Assembly: GCA_017883105.1 (NCBI GenBank)
Contig: JADGOF010000137.1
Span: 1 to 6,348 of the forward strand
Source of the DNA: Acidimicrobiales bacterium
GTDB lineage: Bacteria > Actinomycetota > Acidimicrobiia > Acidimicrobiales > RAAP-2
Length of the DNA stretch: 6,348 nt
Direction: 5' to 3'
Shown here: piece by piece, positions 1 to 4,249 of the stretch
How the letters are laid out: each line of letters begins with the position of its first letter
Numbering within the stretch: the first letter of the stretch is position 1
The notes under the pieces: generated by a model
Database searches by the model: none
The model's input: the letters and a program-made list of their open reading frames with translations, nothing else
Told to the model about the DNA's origin: nothing
Made by a program: the position numbers and the translations under genes

Positions 1-289
1 GCCGTTCGGCCAGGTTCTCGTAGACCAGCCGGTACTCGTGCTGCTGGAGATAGCGCAGCCCGCCGTGGATCAGCTTGGACGACTTGGACGAGGTGCCGGA
101 GGCGAAGTCGTCCTTCTCCACCAGGGCGACCTTCAGGCCACGGCTGGCCGCGTCCAGGGCCACCCCGGCACCGGTGATGCCACCGCCGATGACCAGCACG
201 TCGAACTGCTCGGAGGCCAGGCGACCGAGCGCCTCATCCCGTTGGAACCGACCGGCATGCGGATCGACGACGCGGGCGCGATCGGTCAT
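1..289 (-). CDS. glpD: FAD-dependent glycerol-3-phosphate dehydrogenase, N-terminal part (cut by window edge)
   Basis: Oxidises glycerol 3-phosphate to dihydroxyacetone phosphate and passes electrons via FAD to the quinone pool; the enzyme is normally peripheral on the inner face of the membrane. Only the first 96 residues lie in the window (the family is about 500-580 aa). Visible are a Rossmann FAD-binding start with G35-G36-G37-I-T-G40 after a hydrophobic strand (VLVI), the ribose-binding E58 at the end of the second strand (ALVEKDDF), and the GlpD signature SSKSSKLIHGGLRYL at about residues 67-81, which separates it from generic FAD oxidoreductases. I chose the ATG at 287-289 because the N-terminal extension before the FAD motif is of normal length; the Shine-Dalgarno upstream is weak. 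It is transcribed divergently from the PerR-like gene, and the two share the operator-bearing spacer, so control by that regulator is possible. Family assignment is confident; the remainder of the gene cannot be checked. Confidence 0.9.
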   Translation of the reverse strand, partial: MTDRARVVDPHAGRFQRDEALGRLASEQFDVLVIGGGITGAGVALDAASRGLKVALVEKDDFASGTSSKSSKLIHGGLRYLQQHEYRLVYENLAER

Positions 290-356
290 GGCCAAAGCCT
301 GCCACAGGTGGACGGTTCCCAAGTCGCCCGCCTCGCCGGTGGCCGTCGCCCGGTAT

Positions 357-371
357 CAACAATGATTGTTG
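357..371. promoter_or_regulatory. PerR/Fur-type operator, perfect 7-1-7 inverted repeat
   Basis: The sequence CAACAAT-G-ATTGTTG is a perfect inverted repeat of two 7-bp arms around one central base. This is the architecture of PerR and Fur boxes (the Bacillus PerR consensus is TTATAAT-N-ATTATAA), and the inner AAT-N-ATT core matches. It sits 33 bp upstream of the proposed start of a PerR-like gene and overlaps that gene's proposed -35 element, so it probably mediates autorepression. Which regulator binds it is inference from position and shape. Confidence 0.75.
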
Positions 372-395
372 AAAAACAATGATTGGTGGTAAGTT
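366..395 (+). promoter_or_regulatory. Candidate promoter of the perR-like gene
   Basis: TTGTTG (366-371) and TAAGTT (390-395) form a sigma-70-like pair with an 18-bp spacer. Transcription would start about 7 bases after the -10, near 402-404, which coincides with the GTG at 404. The operator repeats cover the -35 and the spacer. This is a hand-read prediction; no promoter model was scored. Confidence 0.45.
374..388. promoter_or_regulatory. Second, imperfect 7-1-7 operator copy
   Basis: AAACAAT-G-ATTGGTG repeats the layout of the neighbouring operator with 5 of 7 arm positions paired and the same CAATGATTG core. Its centre (381) is 17 bp from the centre of the perfect copy (364), about one and a half to two helical turns. 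It falls between the proposed -35 and -10 of the rightward promoter. It could be a secondary, weaker binding site giving cooperative repression. Confidence 0.5.
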
Positions 396-403
396 GCGAA
401 CCA

Positions 404-862
404 GTGAGGACACCCGAGGAGTTGACCGAGCTGTTCCGGTCGAGTGGCCGCAAGATCACCGCCCAGCGCCAGTGCATCTTCCGCGTGCTCCAGGGCAATG
501 AGACCCACCCGTCGGCCGAGACGGTCCACGCCATGGTGAGCGTGGAGATGGAGACCATCTCCCTCAAGACGGTGTACCAGACGCTGCATGACCTGGCCGA
601 GCTGGGAGAGATCATCTCGCTCGACGTGGGCACCGGGATGACCCGGTTCGATCCCAACACCGGCGACCCCCACCACCACCTGGTCTGCAGAAAGTGCCGC
701 AGTGTCCGCGATCTGGTGGCCGGCTTTCCCGACCTGCAGATCCCCGAGGGAGCCGACCTCGGCTTCGAGGTGGGTTCGGCGGAGATCGTCTTCCGGGGAC
801 TGTGTCCCGACTGCCAGTTGTCGGCACAGGGCCAGGGCGCCGACATCCCGGTCCGTGCCTAG
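404..862 (+). CDS. PerR-like peroxide-sensing Fur-family repressor
   Basis: A metal-dependent transcriptional repressor of the Fur family, 152 aa, cytoplasmic. An N-terminal winged helix (about 5-75; VTPQR-like ITAQR at 18-22, recognition helix SLKTVYQTL at 53-61) precedes a C-terminal dimerisation/metal domain. The structural Zn site is complete: C95-x2-C98 and C134-x2-C137. By alignment to Bacillus PerR, the regulatory site is also complete: H35, D83, H90, H92 and D103 correspond to H37, D85, H91, H93 and D104. Asp rather than Glu at the D85 position favours a peroxide sensor over an iron sensor. The reading frame opens at TTG 383 and GTG 386, but those starts would place the operator and -10 within the gene. 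GTG 404 leaves them outside and matches a leaderless start. A PerR-type box precedes the gene, and rubrerythrin follows 92 bp downstream. Fur-like or CatR/FurA-like alternatives exist; the PerR label is well supported but unproven. Confidence 0.85.
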   Translation: MRTPEELTELFRSSGRKITAQRQCIFRVLQGNETHPSAETVHAMVSVEMETISLKTVYQTLHDLAELGEIISLDVGTGMTRFDPNTGDPHHHLVCRKCRSVRDLVAGFPDLQIPEGADLGFEVGSAEIVFRGLCPDCQLSAQGQGADIPVRA

Positions 863-942
863 CCGTCCACCCTTTGTTGGCCACCAACCGAGCTCTCACC
901 ACCACCCAACCCGTAGAACCGACCACCACGGTCGCCGCCATG

Positions 943-950
943 AAAGGAAG
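943..950 (+). promoter_or_regulatory. Ribosome binding site deciding the rubrerythrin start
   Basis: AAAGGAAG lies 4 bases upstream of the ATG at 955. An earlier in-frame ATG at 940 would start translation ahead of this element and has no purine-rich motif of its own, so 955 is preferred. Confidence 0.7.
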
Positions 951-954
951 CACC

Positions 955-1374
955 ATGCCGAAACTGAAAGACACGAAGACCGAGGAGAACCTCAAAGAGG
1001 CCTTCGCCGGCGAGAGCCAGGCCAACCGCCGGTATCTGTACTTCGCCCAGAAGGCGGACGTCGAGGGCTACCCCGATGTGGCCGCCCTGTTCCGTTCGGT
1101 GGCCGAAGGGGAGACCGGACACGCGTTCGGCCACTTCGACTTCCTCCGCGAGGTCGGTGACCCTGTCACGGGCGTGCCGGTCGGACCGACCGAGGACAAT
1201 CTCAAGTCGGCCGTCGAAGGTGAGACCTACGAGTACTCGGAGATGTACCCGGGCTTCGCCCGCACGGCACGGGACGAGGGATTCGACGAGATCGCCGAGT
1301 GGTTCGAGACGCTGGCCCGTGCGGAGAAGAGCCATGCCGGGCGGTTCACCGAAGGGTTGGCTTCGGTCTCCTAG
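955..1374 (+). CDS. Rubrerythrin without rubredoxin domain
   Basis: A ferritin-like diiron protein of 139 aa. Rubrerythrins reduce hydrogen peroxide to water in the cytoplasm. All seven diiron ligands can be placed by spacing against classical rubrerythrin: E20, E53, H56, E90, E93, E124 and H127, in E-x2-H, E-x2-E and E-x2-H motifs on a four-helix bundle. Classical rubrerythrins (about 190 aa) end in a rubredoxin FeCys4 domain that supplies electrons; here there is none, and the protein has no cysteine at all, so an external donor is needed. It follows the PerR-like gene by 92 bp with no obvious terminator between them and precedes an Fe-S protein and DUF3501. A TTTGTTG half-site (873-879) in the spacer resembles one arm of the upstream operator but has no partner. 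Peroxide scavenging is the likely role; iron storage or another ferritin-like activity is less likely. Confidence 0.9.
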   Translation: MPKLKDTKTEENLKEAFAGESQANRRYLYFAQKADVEGYPDVAALFRSVAEGETGHAFGHFDFLREVGDPVTGVPVGPTEDNLKSAVEGETYEYSEMYPGFARTARDEGFDEIAEWFETLARAEKSHAGRFTEGLASVS

Positions 1375-1383
1375 TCGACGCAC

Positions 1384-1402
1384 CGGGTGCCCGGTGCACC
1401 CG
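1384..1402 (+). repeat. Small hairpin just after the rubrerythrin stop
   Basis: CGGGTGC (1384-1390) pairs with GCACCCG (1396-1402) across a 5-base loop. It begins 10 bases after the stop codon and directly precedes the larger hairpin at 1409-1447. Perhaps part of the same terminator or mRNA-stability structure. Confidence 0.4.
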
Positions 1403-1408
1403 TCAAAG

Positions 1409-1447
1409 CGGCAGGCCGGCCTCGGGGGCACCGGGGCCGGCCTGCCG
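1409..1447 (+). terminator. Strong 13-bp hairpin between rubrerythrin and Fe-S gene
   Basis: The arms CGGCAGGCCGGCC (1409-1421) and GGCCGGCCTGCCG (1435-1447) are perfectly complementary, with a 13-base loop; one G-U and one A-U pair can extend the stem. It lies 34 bases after the rubrerythrin stop and about 60 bases before the next start. There is no U tract after it, only TT, so in a high-GC actinobacterium it may be a partial terminator or an element that stabilises the upstream rubrerythrin message, raising rubrerythrin output over the downstream genes. The inverted repeat is certain; its function is inferred. Confidence 0.6.
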
Positions 1448-1506
1448 TTGGTCGGGGATCCGGCCCGACCTGTTGCCCACCGCGCTGCCCACCGTGAGGA
1501 CGAGAG

Positions 1507-2856
1507 ATGATCACCGCCTACGATCCGACCCATCCGAAGTACCTCGACGAACCTGATCTGAGGGTCGAGCTCGAACGGGTCTTCGATCTCTGCCACGGAT
1601 GCCGGCTCTGCTTCAACCTGTGCCCCTCGTTTCCTACCCTGTTCGACTTCATCGACGCCCGCGACGGGGACGTCGCCGGCATGACGCCCGTCGAACAGGA
1701 CCAGGTGGTCGACGAGTGCTACCAGTGCAAGCTCTGTTACCTCAAGTGTCCCTATGTGCCACCGCACGAGTGGGAGCTCGACTTCCCCCGGCTGATGATG
1801 CGGGCCCATGCGGTTCGCCATGCCGACGGGGTGGGGGTCAAGGAACGGTTGACCGATCAATTCCTCGGACGTACCGACCTGTTGGGCAAGGTGTCCTCGG
1901 CCGCCGCGCCGGTGGTCAATGCCCTGACCGGCCGCACCGGATCCTTCCCTCGCAAGATGATGGAGAAGACGACAGGCATCGCCTCGGAGCGGTTGCTGCC
2001 CCCGTACTCCCGGCAGCGCTTCTCGACCTGGTTCAAGCGCCGTCGGTCCGAGGCCACTGCCAAAGGGCCACGTTCACAGGTTGCCGCCGATTCCCAGGGG
2101 TCGGTGTCGGTGTTCCCGACCTGCTTCGTGGAGTACATGGAACCGGCCATCGGCCAGGACCTGGTGAAGGTCTACGAACGCAACCGGGTGGAATGCTCGA
2201 TGCCCGAGGGAACCCAGTGCTGCGGGGCCCCGTGGCTCCACTCGGGGAACATCAAGGAGTTCACCAAGGCGGCGGAGCGCAACGTGTCGGTGCTGGCCGA
2301 CGAGGTACGAGCAGGCAGGGAGGTCATCGTCTCCCAGCCCACCTGCGCCTATGTGGTGCGCAAGGACTATCCGATCTACCTGGCCGCTTCCTCGTTGGCC
2401 GCCGAGGCCGAGTTGGTGGCCGCCCACACGGCCGATCCGGCCGAGTACCTGATCCGACTGCACAAGGGAGGGGACACCGCGCTCGACGCCGAGTTCTCCG
2501 GACGGGAGTCCGGAGCGGTACCCGATCAGGTGACATACCACGTGGCCTGCCACCTGCAGGCCCAGCAGATCGGCCTCAAGAGCCGTGACCTCCTCAAGGT
2601 GGCTGGGATCAAGGCCACCCTCGTCCAGCGGTGTTCGGGCATCGACGGGACCTGGGGGTACCGGGCCGAGAACTACGAACTGGCCCGCAAGGTGGCCGGT
2701 CCCCTGAAGCGGGGGGTGGTGGAAGCGGGCAACGACGTCGTGTGCGGAGACTGCCATCTGGCCAACGGCTCCATAGAGCAGGAGACCGGTACGCGGCCGG
2801 TGCATCCGATGCAGTTGATGGCCAGAGCCTACGGCATCCCTGAGGAGGGATCGTGA
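1507..2856 (+). CDS. GlpC/HdrD-like Fe-S oxidoreductase with two CCG domains
   Basis: A soluble 449-aa redox protein related to GlpC, GlcF and heterodisulfide reductase subunit HdrD. Two ferredoxin-type 4Fe-4S motifs lie at the N-terminus (C29-x2-C32-x2-C35-x3-C39P and C71-x2-C74-x2-C77-x3-C81P). A linker of about 110 residues without cysteine ligands follows, then two CCG domains: C206, C238-C239, C280; and C348, C376, C413-x2-C416. In the second, the usual Cys-Cys-Gly is Cys-Ser-Gly (C376-S377-G378). There is no FAD domain, transmembrane segment or signal peptide, so it probably relays electrons between cytoplasmic partners. The ATG at 1507 follows GAGGA (1496-1500) with 6-base spacing. Its stop overlaps the DUF3501 start, so the two are co-translated; rubrerythrin is just upstream. 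Despite the resemblance to GlpC, its context is rubrerythrin, not glpA/glpB, so glpC would be a misleading name. Electron supply to rubrerythrin is my inference. Confidence 0.88.
   Translation: MITAYDPTHPKYLDEPDLRVELERVFDLCHGCRLCFNLCPSFPTLFDFIDARDGDVAGMTPVEQDQVVDECYQCKLCYLKCPYVPPHEWELDFPRLMMRAHAVRHADGVGVKERLTDQFLGRTDLLGKVSSAAAPVVNALTGRTGSFPRKMMEKTTGIASERLLPPYSRQRFSTWFKRRRSEATAKGPRSQVAADSQGSVSVFPTCFVEYMEPAIGQDLVKVYERNRVECSMPEGTQCCGAPWLHSGNIKEFTKAAERNVSVLADEVRAGREVIVSQPTCAYVVRKDYPIYLAASSLAAEAELVAAHTADPAEYLIRLHKGGDTALDAEFSGRESGAVPDQVTYHVACHLQAQQIGLKSRDLLKVAGIKATLVQRCSGIDGTWGYRAENYELARKVAGPLKRGVVEAGNDVVCGDCHLANGSIEQETGTRPVHPMQLMARAYGIPEEGS
2844..2848 (+). promoter_or_regulatory. Shine-Dalgarno for the DUF3501 gene
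   Basis: GGAGG within the end of the Fe-S gene lies 7 bases before ATG 2856 and only 4 before GTG 2853. The 7-base spacing favours ATG 2856, giving a TGATG stop-start overlap; GTG 2853 would be a GTGA overlap and adds one residue. Confidence 0.65.
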
Positions 2857-3473
2857 TGGCCGGGTCCCGTCCGCTCACCCTCGACGACATCGCCGACCAA
2901 CGCGCCTACGAGCGCCAACGCGACGAGTTCCGGCGCCAGGTCATCGCCGTCAAGAAGCTGCGCCGGATCTCAGTCGGTCCGGTGATCACCCTGACCTTCG
3001 AGAGCCGACTGACCGTGCGCTTCCAGGTGCAGGAGATGGCCCGGGCCGAAAAGATGGTCACCGACGAGCAAATCCAACACGAGTTGGACGTCTACAACCG
3101 GCTCCTGCCGGCTCCGGGCGAACTGTCGGCCACGCTCTTCCTCGAACTCACCAGTGAGGAGGACCTCCGGCACTGGTTGCCGCGCCTGGTGGGGATCGAG
3201 AGCGCCTGTGAGCTACGCGTCGGACGTGGTGACGGTGCCGAGGTCGTCACGTCTACCCCGGAGGAGACCCACCAGTCCCATCTGACCCGGGAGGAGACCA
3301 CCTCGGCCGTGCACTACGTGCGTTTTCTGCTGACCGATGTCCAGGTGGCGGCATTCGCCTCCCAACCGGTCACCCTGGCCGTCATTCACCCGTCCTATCC
3401 GGAGGGACACGCCGGCGTGGAGCTGAGTCCGGCCACCCGGGCCGAGTTGGCCGGCGATCTGACCGCGGGGTAG
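2856..3473 (+). CDS. DUF3501 family protein
   Basis: A 205-aa protein recognised as DUF3501, a family with no assigned function. Recognisable family stretches are the N-terminal LTLDDIADQRAYERQRDEF (7-25), a basic turn and strand (KKLRRISVGPVITLTFES, 33-50), the core VQEMARAEKMVTDEQIQ (58-74), ELDVYNRLLPAPGELSATLF (76-95) and a C-terminal region with VHYVRFLLT. It is soluble, with no signal peptide or membrane segment. It has a single cysteine and no evident metal site of its own. The start overlaps the stop of the Fe-S gene, implying coupled translation and perhaps a stoichiometric complex. I recall this family occurring beside rubrerythrin and Hdr-like Fe-S proteins in other bacteria, which fits a structural or regulatory partner in the same peroxide-defence module. 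The assignment rests on remembered family features, not a search. Confidence 0.85.
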   Translation: MAGSRPLTLDDIADQRAYERQRDEFRRQVIAVKKLRRISVGPVITLTFESRLTVRFQVQEMARAEKMVTDEQIQHELDVYNRLLPAPGELSATLFLELTSEEDLRHWLPRLVGIESACELRVGRGDGAEVVTSTPEETHQSHLTREETTSAVHYVRFLLTDVQVAAFASQPVTLAVIHPSYPEGHAGVELSPATRAELAGDLTAG

Positions 3474-3487
3474 GCGCCCACGTTCGT

Positions 3488-4249
3488 TCACCGACCTTGG
3501 AACCGGGGATCCCGACGCTCCAGGGATGCGGCGATGCCCTCGGTGAAATCCTCGGTCTCCATCAGGCGCAGCTGCTCGGCCCGCTCGTGCTCGACCGCCG
3601 CGGCATAGGAGTCCACCAGTCCGTGGCGGAGGGTGCCCCTGATCGACCGGACGGCCAAGGGTGCCGACCGGTCGATCTCCTCGGCCAGGGCGTGGGCCTC
3701 GGCCCGTGGATCGTCGGACAGCCGGTCACATAGCCCGATGCGCAGCGCTTCGTTCCCGTCGATGCGTCGGCCGGTGAAGAGCAGTGCGGACGCGGCCTGG
3801 CGGCCGATGGTCGCAGGCAGGGTCACTGAGAGGCCGAAACCCTGGTGGAATCCCAGGCGGGCGAAGTTGGCCGAGTAGCGGCTGTCCGGCGTCCCCACTC
3901 GGAGGTCGCCGGCCATGGCCAGGCCGAGTCCTCCGCCGATAGCCGCTCCCTGGACGGCCACCACCAGGGGCAGGGGACCGGACACCAGGGCGATGGCCTG
4001 GTCGTAGAGGGTGCGGAGGGCATCGAGGTCCGGTCTCGAGATGTCCCCGAAGTCGAGACCGGCGCAGAAGTGTCTTCCCTCCGAACAGAGGACTACCGCC
4101 CGGCCACCCTGGCCCTCCGCCCACCTGACCGCCTCGACGATGCCGGACAGCAGTGCGGTATCGAAGTAGTTGGCGGGCGGACGGTGCATCTCCACCTCGG
4201 CCACCTGGGCGTCGTCGAGGGAGATGGTGACATCGCCGAACGTCTCCAT
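3488..4249 (-). CDS. Crotonase-fold protein (enoyl-CoA hydratase/isomerase family), atypical active site
   Basis: A 253-aa acyl-CoA enzyme of the crotonase superfamily. The oxyanion-hole segments are present: FCAGLD (61-66) and GAAIGGGLGLA (101-111). In an ungapped alignment recalled against rat enoyl-CoA hydratase, the catalytic glutamates E144 and E164 fall on G109 and F129. Both acid/base residues are therefore missing, and ordinary hydration of enoyl-CoA is unlikely. An isomerase, a lyase/hydrolase or another crotonase reaction remains possible. The downstream segment (LPATIGRQAASALLFTGRRI) and C-terminal helices are normal. The ATG at 4249-4247 overlaps the stop of the CoA-transferase gene as TGATG, with an AGGGGG-type ribosome site upstream, so the two are co-translated. 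The frame is open further upstream (to 4507), but that stretch is the shadow of the transferase gene. It converges on the DUF3501 gene with only 14 bp between stops. Family confident; reaction unknown. Confidence 0.88.
   Translation of the reverse strand: METFGDVTISLDDAQVAEVEMHRPPANYFDTALLSGIVEAVRWAEGQGGRAVVLCSEGRHFCAGLDFGDISRPDLDALRTLYDQAIALVSGPLPLVVAVQGAAIGGGLGLAMAGDLRVGTPDSRYSANFARLGFHQGFGLSVTLPATIGRQAASALLFTGRRIDGNEALRIGLCDRLSDDPRAEAHALAEEIDRSAPLAVRSIRGTLRHGLVDSYAAAVEHERAEQLRLMETEDFTEGIAASLERRDPRFQGR

Larger units (their letters stand above)
290..403. promoter_or_regulatory. Divergent intergenic promoter region, glpD / perR-like
   Basis: This 114-bp spacer separates two divergent starts. 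Its glpD-proximal half (about 290-353) is GC-rich like the coding DNA, but 354-400 is conspicuously AT-rich and carries the inverted repeats described separately. Both promoters probably lie in this short stretch. I can propose a rightward promoter, but I see no clear -35/-10 pair for the leftward glpD promoter, although TTGATA (read on the minus strand, 359-354) lies inside the repeat. Confidence 0.6.

Noticed and set aside
383..403. TTG 383 or GTG 386 as start of the PerR-like gene
   Set aside because: These starts put the operator and the proposed -10 within or against the coding sequence and add residues not typical of the N-terminus; GTG 404 fits better, though only a transcript start would settle it.
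286..846. Open frame of 186 codons on the minus strand opposite the PerR-like gene
   Set aside because: The plus frame holds a complete Fur-family protein with metal ligands; the opposite frame would run through the operator and shows no family features.
873..888. Second PerR box ahead of rubrerythrin
   Set aside because: TTTGTTG resembles one operator arm and GTTGG-CCA-CCAAC is a short inverted repeat, but the 7-1-7 geometry and AT-rich core are absent.
859..1860. Open frame of 333 codons on the minus strand across rubrerythrin and the Fe-S gene
   Set aside because: It is a shadow of two strongly supported genes and of the hairpin-bearing spacer; its translation resembles no family and has low-complexity stretches.
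2074..2805. Open frame of 243 codons on the minus strand within the Fe-S gene
   Set aside because: Antisense to the CCG domains, which carry clear conserved cysteines in the plus frame.
3474..3487. Bidirectional terminator between the convergent DUF3501 and crotonase genes
   Set aside because: Only 14 bp separate the stops and no convincing stem with a T tract is visible across them.
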